Shown here: in pieces, positions 1 to 8,747 of the stretch | Layout of the letters: each line of letters opens with the position of its first letter | How positions within the stretch are numbered: position 1 is the stretch's first letter | NCBI RefSeq assembly: GCF_024206475.1 | Contig: NZ_JAMBPR010000054.1 | Span: 1-61,575 of the forward strand | DNA: 61,575 nt | DNA from: Paraburkholderia sp. CNPSo 3274 | Lineage (GTDB): Bacteria; Pseudomonadota; Gammaproteobacteria; Burkholderiales; Burkholderiaceae | Direction: 5' to 3' | The notes under the pieces: model-generated | Seen by the model: the letters and a program-made list of their open reading frames with translations, nothing else | The model's database searches: none | Told to the model about the DNA's origin: nothing | Made by a program: the position numbers and the translations under genes

Positions 1-74
1 CCCCCAGCGCTTTAGCGCCCCATCCCCCATGCTAAAATCACCCGCATTCCTTCCCTGCTGCGGGCCAAAAAAAC

Positions 75-743
75 ATGGCAAGACCGGCGGCTTCGGCCGA
101 ACGCAACGAAGCTCAATCCGAAAGCCGGCGCAAGTACGATCCCGAGCAGACCAAGCGCAATATCCTCGAAGTGGCGACTGCCGAATTCTCGGCGATGGGT
201 CTCGCCGGCGCGCGTGTAGACGCGATCGCCGAGCGCACCAATACCACCAAGCGCATGCTGTATTACTACTTCGGCAGCAAGGAAGGGCTGTACGAAGCGG
301 TGCTCGACAAGGTCTACGGCGACATCCGCGCGCTCGAACTGGACCTGCACATCGACGAGCTGGGCCCCACGGAAGGCCTGCGGCGGCTCGTCGAATTCAC
401 CTTTGACTATCACGACCGCCACCGCGACTTCGTGCGCCTCGTGACCATCGAGAACATTCACGGCGCGAAGTACATCGAGCGCCTGAAGACTTTCCGCAGC
501 CGAAACGCCAGCGCGATCCGCACGATCGAAGACCTGCTCGCGCGCGGCGTGGCGAGTGGCGCGTTCCGCGAAGACATCGATCCCATCGACCTGCACCTGC
601 TCATCAGCTCGATGTGCTTTCACCGCGTGGGCAACCGCCACACGTTCGGCGCGGCGTTCGGGCGCGACCCCTCGCATCCGCGTCTGCGCACGCGCCATCG
701 CGAGATGGTCGTCGACGCCACGCTGCGCTTCGTCAAGAAGTAA
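75..743 (+). CDS. TetR/AcrR-family transcriptional regulator
   Basis: This is a 222-residue one-component DNA-binding repressor of the TetR type. A helix-turn-helix lies at about residues 25-70, ending in the typical recognition-helix and capping segment (TTKRMLYYYFGSKEGLYEAV). The remaining 150 residues form the helical ligand/dimer domain and show no recognisable ligand signature. An arginine/lysine-rich N-terminal tail of about 25 residues precedes the HTH, as in several regulators of aromatic and pyrimidine pathways. The ATG at 75 is the first plausible start. There is no adjacent co-directional or divergent partner: the next gene, wspA, lies 324 nt downstream and is an unrelated operon, so the target is not visible here. 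The family call is firm; the ligand is unknown. Confidence 0.9.
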   Translation: MARPAASAERNEAQSESRRKYDPEQTKRNILEVATAEFSAMGLAGARVDAIAERTNTTKRMLYYYFGSKEGLYEAVLDKVYGDIRALELDLHIDELGPTEGLRRLVEFTFDYHDRHRDFVRLVTIENIHGAKYIERLKTFRSRNASAIRTIEDLLARGVASGAFREDIDPIDLHLLISSMCFHRVGNRHTFGAAFGRDPSHPRLRTRHREMVVDATLRFVKK

Positions 744-1067
744 GACGGCCCAGTGCCCCGGCCGCCCCGGCCATTTCCCGCGCGCCTGCCGATGCGTGAC
801 GCATGCCGTGGCGCGCCCGCATCCCCGCACGGCGCCGCGCTATGCTGCCAAAACGCCCCGGCGAAGCCTGCAAATTCATCTCCAAAAGTCCGGCAAGCCC
901 CGCCCTGCGTGGCTGTCAGCTAGCGTCGCTTGTCCCATAAAAGTACGCAAACGCATTACACTACGGCGGTCGAGGCCGCCGCGCGCGGCCTCCCCCTGCG
1001 CAGCCGCGCCCCGCCTCGCCGGCAGGGTCGGCGCGCCGGCCCACGCCACCGGAGAGTCTTTAGCGCA
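744..1067. other. Intergenic region upstream of wspA
   Basis: This 324-nt stretch between the TetR gene and wspA has no convincing gene. It should hold the wsp promoter, but I see no good sigma-70 pair. An AT-richer patch around 930-965 is the most promoter-like part. A GGAGAG Shine-Dalgarno at 1051-1056 sets the wspA start. Confidence 0.5.
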
Positions 1068-2741
1068 ATGAGTACCGCCATGCCCCGTTCCGGCCAAGCC
1101 GGCCTGCCTCGACAGACTCAGGGTCGCTACACCCTCGGCACGCGTATCGTCCTCAGCTTTGGCTTGCTGTTCGTGCTGATGCTCGCAATGGCCGCGGTCT
1201 CGTGGAATCGCCTGCGCGCCATCGACAGCGAGGCGATGAGCCTCACGAGCGATTCGGTGCCGGGCCTGTTCTACGCGACCTCGCTGCGCGCGGCGGCCAA
1301 CCAGACCTATGGACTCGTCGAGCGCGCGGCCTTCGTCGATGCCGACGCGGACAGCGTTGCCCGCGACCTGTCCAGCCTGCCCGCGGCCGTGGCGCAGGTG
1401 GAGGAGAACGCTCGGCACTACGAGCGCACGCTGTTTCGCAGCGACGACCGCGAGCGCTTCCAGCGCTTTCGCGACGCCTACGCGCGGTATCTGCCGATGG
1501 CGAAGGCGGTAGCGAGCCAGTTGCCCGCCTCGCGCCCGGCCGCGCAGGCCGCGTTCGCGCAGATCGGCCCGGCCTGGCAGGATGTGCTCGCCACGGCCAA
1601 CGCGCTCGTCACCGAAAACCGTCAGCAGGCCGACGAGTCCGCGCAGACCATCCGCAGCTCGGTCACGGGCACGGAGATCACGCTCGCCACGGCGCTGGGC
1701 GTCGTGCTGCTCGCCGCGCTCGCCACGGGCTACGCGCTCTACCGCGCGATCACGGTGCCGATGGCGCGGCTCGTGGAGGTGCACGACTCCATGCGCACCG
1801 GCAACCTCTCGCAGCGCCTCGCGCTGAACCGCGGCGACGAATTCGGCGTGCTGGAGGACGGTTTCAACCGCATGAGCGACGAACTGGCCAGCCTCGTCGC
1901 CCAGGCGCAGAAGTCGTCCCTGCAGGTCACGACCTCGGTGGCCGAGGTGGCCGCGACGTCGAAGGAGCAGCAGGCCACCGCGAGCGAGACGGCGGCCACC
2001 ACGACCGAGATCGGCGCGACCTCGCGCGAGATTTTCGCCACGGCGCGGGACCTCGTGCGCACCATGAGCGAGGTGGCGACGGTGGCCGAGCAGTCGGCCG
2101 GGCTCGCCAGCACGAGCCAGAGCGGCCTCACGCACATGGAAGACACGATGCGCAGCGTGATGGAAGCGGCGGGCTCGGTGAACGCCAAGCTCGCCATCCT
2201 CAACGAGAAGGCCGTGAGCATCAATCAGGTCGTGGCGACGATCACGAAGGTGGCCGACCAGACCAATCTGCTTTCGCTGAACGCGGCGATCGAAGCGGAG
2301 AAGGCGGGCGAGTACGGGCGCGGCTTCTCCGTGGTCGCGACCGAGATCCGCCGCCTCGCCGACCAGACGGCCGTGGCGACCTACGACATCGAACAGACCG
2401 TGAAAGAGATCCAGTCGGCGGTGTCGGCAGGCGTGATGGGCATGGACAAGTTCGCGGAAGAAGTGCGGCGCGGCATGCACGACGTGCAGGCCGTGGGTGC
2501 GCAGCTTTCGCAGATCATCGGTGCGGTGCAGACGCTCGCGCCGCGTTTCCAGGTTGTGAACGACGGCATGCAGGCGCAAGCCACGAGCGCCGAGCAGATC
2601 ACCCAGGCGCTCACGCAGCTTTCCGAAGCCGCCCAGCAGACGGCGGAGTCGCTGCGCCAGTCGTCGCAGGCCATCGACAATCTCACGCTCGTCGCCAACG
2701 AACTGCGCACCGGCGTGTCGCGGTTCAGGATCGAGGCGTGA
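1068..2741 (+). CDS. wspA: Methyl-accepting chemotaxis-type receptor WspA
   Basis: This 557-residue inner-membrane receptor is the sensory input of the Wsp surface-sensing system. It has a first membrane helix at about residues 24-46, a periplasmic four-helix-type domain, a second membrane helix at about 203-225, a HAMP domain, and a long cytoplasmic coiled coil. The conserved MCP signalling hairpin lies near residues 395-450 (DQTNLLSLNAAIEAEKAGE). No C-terminal pentapeptide tether is present, as expected when the methyltransferase is a dedicated one. The open frame extends upstream, but ATG 1068 is chosen because GGAGAG lies 11 nt before it. It is followed at once by wspB to wspR, which fixes its identity. 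In Pseudomonas and Burkholderia, WspA signals through WspE to WspR. Confidence 0.93.
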   Translation: MSTAMPRSGQAGLPRQTQGRYTLGTRIVLSFGLLFVLMLAMAAVSWNRLRAIDSEAMSLTSDSVPGLFYATSLRAAANQTYGLVERAAFVDADADSVARDLSSLPAAVAQVEENARHYERTLFRSDDRERFQRFRDAYARYLPMAKAVASQLPASRPAAQAAFAQIGPAWQDVLATANALVTENRQQADESAQTIRSSVTGTEITLATALGVVLLAALATGYALYRAITVPMARLVEVHDSMRTGNLSQRLALNRGDEFGVLEDGFNRMSDELASLVAQAQKSSLQVTTSVAEVAATSKEQQATASETAATTTEIGATSREIFATARDLVRTMSEVATVAEQSAGLASTSQSGLTHMEDTMRSVMEAAGSVNAKLAILNEKAVSINQVVATITKVADQTNLLSLNAAIEAEKAGEYGRGFSVVATEIRRLADQTAVATYDIEQTVKEIQSAVSAGVMGMDKFAEEVRRGMHDVQAVGAQLSQIIGAVQTLAPRFQVVNDGMQAQATSAEQITQALTQLSEAAQQTAESLRQSSQAIDNLTLVANELRTGVSRFRIEA

Positions 2742-2754
2742 CGCGGGAGCGGCG

Positions 2755-3249
2755 ATGCTCTTCCTGGTGTTCGAACTGGACGGCGAGCGTTACGCGCTCG
2801 ATGCCCGCGAGATCGCGCACGTGCTGCCGCTCGCGCCTGTGCGCGCGTTTCCGGGCACGCCCGCGTACATCGCCGGCGTGATCGACTACGAGGGCGCGCC
2901 CGTGCCCGTGGTCGATCTGCCGATGCTCGCGCTTGGGCGGCCCGCGCGCACGCTTATGTCCACGCGGCTCGTGCTCGTGTATGACGCTGGCGACGCCTCC
3001 GGCCCGGCTGCCGCTCATGCGCCGCCGCGCCGCCTCGCGCTGCTGCTCGAAAGCGCGACGCGCACGCAGTCGATTGCGCCCGAGCGCTTTGCCGAAGGCG
3101 GCATCGCCACGCCCGAGGCGCGCTGGCTTGGTCCCATCGCGCGCGACGAGCGGGGCTTCGTGCAGTGGGTGAAAGTCGCCCAACTGCTCGACGCGCGCGT
3201 GCGCGCGCTGCTCTTTCCCGATCCGCCCTCGTGGCAAGGCGCGCCATGA
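2755..3249 (+). CDS. wspB: CheW-like coupling protein WspB
   Basis: This is a 164-residue single-domain CheW protein that links the receptor WspA to the kinase WspE. The CheW fold is visible from FELDGERYALDAREIAHVLP, through the 'AGVIDYEGAPVPVVDL' strand pair, to the C-terminal half. It starts 13 nt after the wspA stop, with GGGAG in the gap. Its stop overlaps the wspC start as ATGA. It is one of two CheW proteins in the operon; the other, WspD, has an extra cysteine-rich N-terminus. Translational coupling along the operon suggests stoichiometric assembly of the signalling complex. Confidence 0.92.
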   Translation: MLFLVFELDGERYALDAREIAHVLPLAPVRAFPGTPAYIAGVIDYEGAPVPVVDLPMLALGRPARTLMSTRLVLVYDAGDASGPAAAHAPPRRLALLLESATRTQSIAPERFAEGGIATPEARWLGPIARDERGFVQWVKVAQLLDARVRALLFPDPPSWQGAP

Positions 3250-4721
3250 GACAGGCCGACCCGCACTTCGCCGCCTGGCTACTCGACGAAACCGGCATCG
3301 ACGCCGAATCGCTGGGCGCCAACGCGCTCGCTCGCGCGGTGGGCGCGCGGGCTGCAGTGACCGTCGAGGTCCAGGCCGATCTGCATCCGGCCTTGACGCG
3401 CAAGGAGTGGATGAGCGGTGCCGCGCTGCCCGAATGGGCGCGCGAAGCGTACTGGCAGCGTCTCACGACCACGCCTGCCGAGCGCCAGGCGCTGATCGAC
3501 GCGCTCGTGGTGCCGGAGACCTGGTTCTTTCGCGAGCGCGAGGCCTTCGCCGCGCTGGCGCGCCTTGGTGCGAAGCGGCTGGCCGCGCAGCCGGGCGAAG
3601 TGCTGCGCGTGCTGAGCGCGCCGTGCTCGACTGGCGAGGAGCCGTACTCGGCGGCCATGGCGCTGCTCGACGCGGGGCTGGCGCACGAGCAGTTCGCCAT
3701 CGACGCGATCGACATCAGCGCCCAGTCCATTGTGGCGGCTGCGCGCGGCGTGTACGGCCGCAATGCGTTTCGCGGCGACGGCATCGGGTTTCGCGAGCGC
3801 TATTTCGAGGCGACGCCGGACGGATGGCGTATCGCCGCGACGGTGCGCCGCGCCGTGACCTTCGAACGCGCGAACCTGTTCGACTGGCTCGCACCGCACC
3901 CGGTGCGCTACGACTTCATTTTTTGCCGCAACGTGCTGATCTATTTCGACCGCGCCGCGCAGGACCGCGCAATCGACCTGCTACGTGCGCGCCTTACGGC
4001 GGGCGGCACGATCTTCGTCGGACCGGCGGAAACGGGGCTGATGATGCGGCATGAGATGGTGTCCGCCTATATTCCGCTCGCGTTCGGTTTTCGCACGCCG
4101 GAACCCGGCGCGACGGCGGATCATCATCCAGCGAGCCCGGCGGCCGCCGTGCCGCTCGCGCTTACGCCGCTACCGGTCATTGCCGCCACGGCAGCGGCGC
4201 CCGCATTCGGCAGCGCGCCGGTGTTCACGCCGCTGGACGCGCCCGTGGCCGCGGCAGCGCGCCGGCCCGCGCCGCCGCGGCTCGCGCTGCGACCCTTGCA
4301 CGGTGCGCCGGCTCCGCGCGCGGCGGCCGTGGTGAACGCTCATGCGGCGGGCGGGGAGTCCACCGGTTCCACGCCCGAAGCCGCGCTCGCCGACGCGCGG
4401 CGCCTGGCCGACGCAGGCGCGCTCGACGAGGCCGAACGCCTTGCCGCGCAAGCGGCGCAGGCGTTGACGCATAACGCGGGCACCTGGTACCTGCTAGGCC
4501 TGATCGCGGATGCGCAGGGCCGCACAGCCGTTGCGCTCGCGCACTATCGCAAGGCCATCTATCTGGAGCCTTCGCACTATGAAGCGCTCACGCACCTGGC
4601 GGCGCTGCTCGAAGTGCAGGGCGATGCCGAAGGTGCACGCCGACTGATGCGCCGTGCTCAGCGCGCAGCGCAGGACGTCGCACAGCGCGGCGAACTGGAC
4701 GCAGGAGGCCCGCATGCCTGA
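3246..4721 (+). CDS. wspC: CheR-type methyltransferase with C-terminal TPR, WspC
   Basis: This 491-residue protein is expected to methylate WspA glutamates with S-adenosylmethionine. Residues 1-280 are a CheR domain. The SAM-binding segment VLSAPCSTGEEPYS and the motif 'DFIFCRNVLIYFD' are both visible. An Ala/Pro-rich linker of about 100 residues follows. A tetratricopeptide-type helical segment ends the protein (WYLLGLIADAQGRTAVALAH), as in Pseudomonas WspC. An open frame extends upstream, but ATG 3246 gives the 4-nt overlap with wspB and leaves the CheR domain intact. Its end overlaps wspD by 8 nt. Constitutive methylation by WspC is opposed by WspF. Confidence 0.93.
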   Translation: MRQADPHFAAWLLDETGIDAESLGANALARAVGARAAVTVEVQADLHPALTRKEWMSGAALPEWAREAYWQRLTTTPAERQALIDALVVPETWFFREREAFAALARLGAKRLAAQPGEVLRVLSAPCSTGEEPYSAAMALLDAGLAHEQFAIDAIDISAQSIVAAARGVYGRNAFRGDGIGFRERYFEATPDGWRIAATVRRAVTFERANLFDWLAPHPVRYDFIFCRNVLIYFDRAAQDRAIDLLRARLTAGGTIFVGPAETGLMMRHEMVSAYIPLAFGFRTPEPGATADHHPASPAAAVPLALTPLPVIAATAAAPAFGSAPVFTPLDAPVAAAARRPAPPRLALRPLHGAPAPRAAAVVNAHAAGGESTGSTPEAALADARRLADAGALDEAERLAAQAAQALTHNAGTWYLLGLIADAQGRTAVALAHYRKAIYLEPSHYEALTHLAALLEVQGDAEGARRLMRRAQRAAQDVAQRGELDAGGPHA

Positions 4722-5406
4722 GCGTGAATTCGCGCAGGAGCACGCGCCGACGGCGCAGCCACCCGATCAGTGCTGGAAAACCATCGGCACGCTTGGCGAC
4801 AACTCGTGCCCGCGCCTCGAAACGTGCGTGCGCTGCCTGAATTGCCCGGTTTTCGAAGAAGCGGCGGCGCGCATGCTCGACCGTCCCGCGCCGCTTGCGC
4901 CAGCCGCGCTTGCGCTCGAACGCGCGCCTGAGTCTGCGGGCACGCAGACGCGCCACGAAGGCTCGCTCGTGTTTCGCGTGGGCGGCGAGTGGCTCGCGCT
5001 CCCCGCTACCGCGCTGCGCCAGGTGGACGAGGCGCGCGCCATCCACACGCTGCCGCACCGGCGCAGCGCCGCCGTGCTGGGCGTCGTGAACGTGCGCGGC
5101 GTGCTCACACTCGCGGTGTCGCTGGCCGCGCTGCTGCGTATCGATGCCGCGGCGCCCGGTGCACCGTCGCGCGCCGCCACGCCGCGCCTGCTCGTAACGG
5201 AATGGGCGGGCGCGACGACGGCGTTTCCCGTCGATGCCGTGGAGGGTGTGGCGAGCTTCGGCGCCGACGCGCTCCTGCCTGCGCCCGCCACGCTCGCGCA
5301 ATCGGCCGGCCGGCATGTGCGCGGCGTGACGCACTGGCGCGGGCGTTCGGTGGGCGTGCTCGATGCCGAGGTGCTATTCGATGCGCTTGCAAGGAGTCTG
5401 CGATGA
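4714..5406 (+). CDS. wspD: CheW-like coupling protein with Cys-rich N-terminus, WspD
   Basis: This 230-residue protein is the second CheW adaptor of the Wsp system. Residues 85-230 form the CheW domain ('LVFRVGGEWLALP', 'VLGVVNVRGVLTLAV'). The first 50 residues carry five cysteines (C20, C32, C38, C41, C44), including the cluster CVRCLNC, plus an invariant-looking tryptophan. The family usually keeps this segment; its role is not established to my knowledge, but the spacing could bind metal or be redox-active. ATG 4714 is preceded by AGGAGG at 4703-4708 and overlaps wspC by 8 nt. The 3' end overlaps wspE as ATGA. Confidence 0.92.
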   Translation: MPEREFAQEHAPTAQPPDQCWKTIGTLGDNSCPRLETCVRCLNCPVFEEAAARMLDRPAPLAPAALALERAPESAGTQTRHEGSLVFRVGGEWLALPATALRQVDEARAIHTLPHRRSAAVLGVVNVRGVLTLAVSLAALLRIDAAAPGAPSRAATPRLLVTEWAGATTAFPVDAVEGVASFGADALLPAPATLAQSAGRHVRGVTHWRGRSVGVLDAEVLFDALARSLR

Positions 5407-7694
5407 GCGACGACGAACTGAGCCGCCGCTCGCTCCTCGACCTCTTCCATGAGGAGGCGGCGGCGCAAACGCGCACGCTTTCCGCCGGCCTGCTCGCGCT
5501 GGAGTCCGCGCCCGGGGATGCCTCCACGCTCGAAGCCTGCATGCGCGCGACGCACTCGCTCAAGGGTGCGGCGCGTATCGTCGGACTGCCGGAGGCGGTC
5601 GAGGTGGCGAGCGCGATGGAGGATAGCTTCGTGGCCGCGCAGCGCGGTGAGTTGCGCATCGACGCGGCGCGCATCGACGCACTGCTCGTCGGCATCGACT
5701 TGCTGATTGCGGCAGGCGATGCCGCGGCGCCGCCGCTTTCGCCCGAGGCGGTCGAGGCATTCGTCGCGCGCCTCGAGGGCGGGGCACAACCCGGCGCCGC
5801 CAGCGCCGCCGCGAGCGCACCTGAGACCGACGATCTCGCCGCGCTGGGGGCGTCACTGCGTCTGCCCGTGCCGGAGCGTGAGTCGGTGGCGTCCGGCGAC
5901 GTCGAACCCGCGCCGTTGGCGCAACTCTCGCAACCCCGTTCGGCCGACGCCGAGCGCATGCTGCGCGTGCGCGCCGGCACGCTCGACCGCGTGCTCGGCT
6001 TCGCGGGCGAATCGCTCGTGGAGTCGCGCCGCATGCGGCCGTTCGCGGAGGGTCTCTTGCGCACGCGCCGCGCGCAGGGCGACGTGCTTGCGGCGCTGGG
6101 ACAGTTCCAGGAACGCCACGGGGATGCGCTCGACGTCGACGCTCGCGCCGCGCTCGCAGCTATCCGCAATGCGATTGTGTCGCTGGATCGTCAGCTATCC
6201 GAACGATTCGACGACGTCGATCGCATCGATCGACGCGGCACGCAACTCGCGCAGCGCCTCTACGATGAGGCCCTGCAATGCCGCATGCGGCCGTTCGGCG
6301 ATACGGCGCACACCTATCCGCGCGTGGTGCGCGACCTTGCGCGCTCGCTCGGCAAGCGCGTGCGCTTCGCGATTACCGGCGAGTCGACGCAAGTGGACCG
6401 CGACATCCTCGAAATGCTCGACGCGCCGCTCGGCCACCTGCTGCGCAATGCGCTAGACCACGGTATCGAGGACCCCGAAACAAGACGGCGGGCGGGCAAG
6501 CCCGAAGAGGCAAGCCTCACACTCGAAGCGCGCCATAGCGCCGGCAAACTGCTGATAGCCGTGGCCGATGACGGCGCGGGCATCGATCTGGACGCACTGC
6601 GCGGGAGTATCGTCGCTCGCTCGTTCGCGCAGCCCCAGGCCGTTGCCGCGATGTCCGACGCCGAGCTGTTCGACTTCCTGCTGCTGCCGGGCTTCTCGCT
6701 GCGCGATACCGTCACCGACGTGTCGGGCCGCGGTGTAGGCCTCGACGCCGTGCAGAACTTCGCGAAGGCCGTGCGCGGCACGGTGCGCATCGAGAGCGCG
6801 GCGGGGCAGGGCACGCGCTTCGTGCTGCAGTTGCCGCTCACGCTCTCGGTGGTGCGCAGCCTGATCGTCGAGGTCGCGGGCGAAGCCTATGCGTTTCCGC
6901 TCGCGCACGTGCGCCGCGCGCTCAGCGTGCCGCGCAGCGCGATCGAGATGCTCGAAGGTCAGCAGCACATTGCCTTCGAAGGGCGGCCCGTGGGACTCGT
7001 GACCGCGCGTCAGCTGCTCGGCGCGGGTGCCGAAGCCACGGCCACGGAAGACCTGAACGTTGTGCTGGTGGGCAGCGAGGCGGGTCTCTATGGCGTGGCC
7101 GTGGACCGCTTCGCGGGCGAGCGCACGCTTGCCGTGCAGCCGCTCGACGCGCGTCTGGGCAAGGTGCGCAACGTCTCGGCGGCGGCGCTGCTCGACGACG
7201 GCGAGGTCGCGCTGATCGTCGACGTGGAGGACATCGTGACGTCGGTTGGGCGTCTCGTGCGCGACGGGCAACTCGCGGGCGTGGCGCGCGGCGGTGCGCA
7301 CAACGGGGCGCGCGCACGCAAGCGCGTTCTCGTTGTCGAGGACTCCTTGACGGTGCGGGAGCTGGAGCGCAAGCTGCTCGAAAAACGCGGCTACGACGTC
7401 ACGGTGGCGGTGGACGGCATGGACGGCTGGAGCACCTTGCGCAACGGCCACTTCGACCTCGTCATTACCGACGTCGACATGCCGCGCATGGACGGCATCG
7501 AACTCGTCACGATGATCAAGGGCGACCCGATGCATCGCAACGTGCCGGTGATGATCGTCTCGTACAAGGATCGTGAAGACGACCGGCGGCGCGGCCTCGA
7601 CGCAGGCGCCGACTACTATCTGACCAAGGGCAGCTTCCACGATGAAGCACTGCTCGACGCGGTGAACGACCTGATCGGAGAGGCGGCGGGATGA
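5403..7694 (+). CDS. wspE: Hybrid CheA-type histidine kinase-response regulator WspE
   Basis: This 763-residue cytoplasmic kinase phosphorylates WspR and WspF. It starts with an HPt domain in which the phosphoacceptor is H51 in 'THSLKGAARIVG'. Next come a dimerisation segment and an HATPase domain with the N box 'HLLRNALDHGIEDPETRR' and G boxes such as 'VADDGAGID' and 'DVSGRGVGLDAV'. A CheW-like regulatory domain follows, then a C-terminal receiver domain with phosphoacceptor D690 ('VITDVDMPRMDG') and the lysine of 'YLTKGS'. The architecture matches the hybrid CheA of Wsp systems. ATG 5403 overlaps the wspD stop, and the 3' end overlaps wspF as ATGA. All kinase motifs look intact. Confidence 0.94.
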   Translation: MSDDELSRRSLLDLFHEEAAAQTRTLSAGLLALESAPGDASTLEACMRATHSLKGAARIVGLPEAVEVASAMEDSFVAAQRGELRIDAARIDALLVGIDLLIAAGDAAAPPLSPEAVEAFVARLEGGAQPGAASAAASAPETDDLAALGASLRLPVPERESVASGDVEPAPLAQLSQPRSADAERMLRVRAGTLDRVLGFAGESLVESRRMRPFAEGLLRTRRAQGDVLAALGQFQERHGDALDVDARAALAAIRNAIVSLDRQLSERFDDVDRIDRRGTQLAQRLYDEALQCRMRPFGDTAHTYPRVVRDLARSLGKRVRFAITGESTQVDRDILEMLDAPLGHLLRNALDHGIEDPETRRRAGKPEEASLTLEARHSAGKLLIAVADDGAGIDLDALRGSIVARSFAQPQAVAAMSDAELFDFLLLPGFSLRDTVTDVSGRGVGLDAVQNFAKAVRGTVRIESAAGQGTRFVLQLPLTLSVVRSLIVEVAGEAYAFPLAHVRRALSVPRSAIEMLEGQQHIAFEGRPVGLVTARQLLGAGAEATATEDLNVVLVGSEAGLYGVAVDRFAGERTLAVQPLDARLGKVRNVSAAALLDDGEVALIVDVEDIVTSVGRLVRDGQLAGVARGGAHNGARARKRVLVVEDSLTVRELERKLLEKRGYDVTVAVDGMDGWSTLRNGHFDLVITDVDMPRMDGIELVTMIKGDPMHRNVPVMIVSYKDREDDRRRGLDAGADYYLTKGSFHDEALLDAVNDLIGEAAG

Positions 7695-8716
7695 AAATCG
7701 GTATCGCCAACGACATGCCGCTAGCAGTCGAGGCGCTGCGTCAGGCCATCGCGACGCGGCCGGGCCATCGCGTGCTGTGGGTCGCCGCGAACGGCGAGGA
7801 AGCGGTGCAGTTCTGCGCGGCGCAGGTGCCCGACGTGATCCTCATGGATCTCGTGATGCCGAAGCTCGACGGCGTGGAGGCCACGCGGCAGATCATGGCG
7901 CGCTCGCCGTGCCCTATCCTGATCGTCACGAGCAGCGTGGGCGCGAACGCCTGGCGCGTGTACGAGGCGATGGGCGCGGGCGCGCTCGATGCCGTGGACA
8001 CGCCCACGCTCGCCGGGCCCGATACGCGCCGCACCATGGACCTGCTGCTCGCGAAGATCGAGCAGATCGGGCGTGTTTCAGGCGCGCTCGATTTCGCCGC
8101 GCGCGCGCCGGCGTTCACGGCTTCGGGCATGCCGAATGCGCCGCTCCTCGCGATCGGCGCCTCGGCGGGCGGACCCAGCGCGCTCGCCACCGTGCTCGGT
8201 GCGCTGCCCGCCGGCTTCGGCGCGAGCATCGTGATCGTGCAGCACGTGGACCAGTCGTTCGCCGCGGGCATGGCCGCCTGGCTCGACGGCCAGACGCCGC
8301 TCACGGTGCGCATCGCGCTCGAAGGCGAGCCGCCCGAGCCCGGCTGCGTGCTGCTCGCCGCGACCAACGATCATCTGCGCATGACAGCGGGCGGCAAGCT
8401 GGCTTACACTCGCGAGCCGGCCGACACACCCTACCGTCCCTCCGTCGATACGTTCTTTCACAGCCTCGTCGAGCGCTGGATGGGCGAGGCGATCGGCGTG
8501 CTGCTCACGGGCATGGGGCGCGACGGCGCCATCGGCCTGAAGGCGATGCGCGCCAAAGGCTGGCACACCATCGCCCAGGACGAGGCGACGAGCGCCGTAT
8601 ACGGCATGCCCAAGGCGGCGGCGGCGCTCTCCGCCGCGCGCGCGATCCTGCCGCTTGGCGCCATTGCCCCCGAGCTAGTGAGCCGGGTGAAACCACCGCA
8701 TCAACCTGCCGGCTAG
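7691..8716 (+). CDS. wspF: CheB-type methylesterase WspF
   Basis: This 341-residue response regulator-methylesterase removes methyl groups from WspA and damps the system. Loss of WspF is known to lock Wsp on and raise c-di-GMP in pseudomonads. The N-terminal receiver domain carries the phosphoacceptor D53 ('VILMDLVMPKLDGVEATR'). The C-terminal CheB domain has the nucleophile S158 in 'IGASAGGPSAL', a histidine in 'VQHVDQSFAAGM' and an aspartate in 'GMGRDGAIGL', the full esterase triad. ATG 7691 overlaps the wspE stop by 4 nt. No damage is visible, so the brake on the pathway should be functional. Confidence 0.94.
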   Translation: MKIGIANDMPLAVEALRQAIATRPGHRVLWVAANGEEAVQFCAAQVPDVILMDLVMPKLDGVEATRQIMARSPCPILIVTSSVGANAWRVYEAMGAGALDAVDTPTLAGPDTRRTMDLLLAKIEQIGRVSGALDFAARAPAFTASGMPNAPLLAIGASAGGPSALATVLGALPAGFGASIVIVQHVDQSFAAGMAAWLDGQTPLTVRIALEGEPPEPGCVLLAATNDHLRMTAGGKLAYTREPADTPYRPSVDTFFHSLVERWMGEAIGVLLTGMGRDGAIGLKAMRAKGWHTIAQDEATSAVYGMPKAAAALSAARAILPLGAIAPELVSRVKPPHQPAG

Positions 8717-8747
8717 ACGCCAGCCATCACGAGACGCGACCGACATC

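Noticed and set aside
876..2579. A 567-codon open frame on the minus strand opposite wspA
   Set aside because: Its translation is rich in His/Arg with no domain, and it mirrors the strongly supported MCP gene. Long antisense frames are expected at this GC content.
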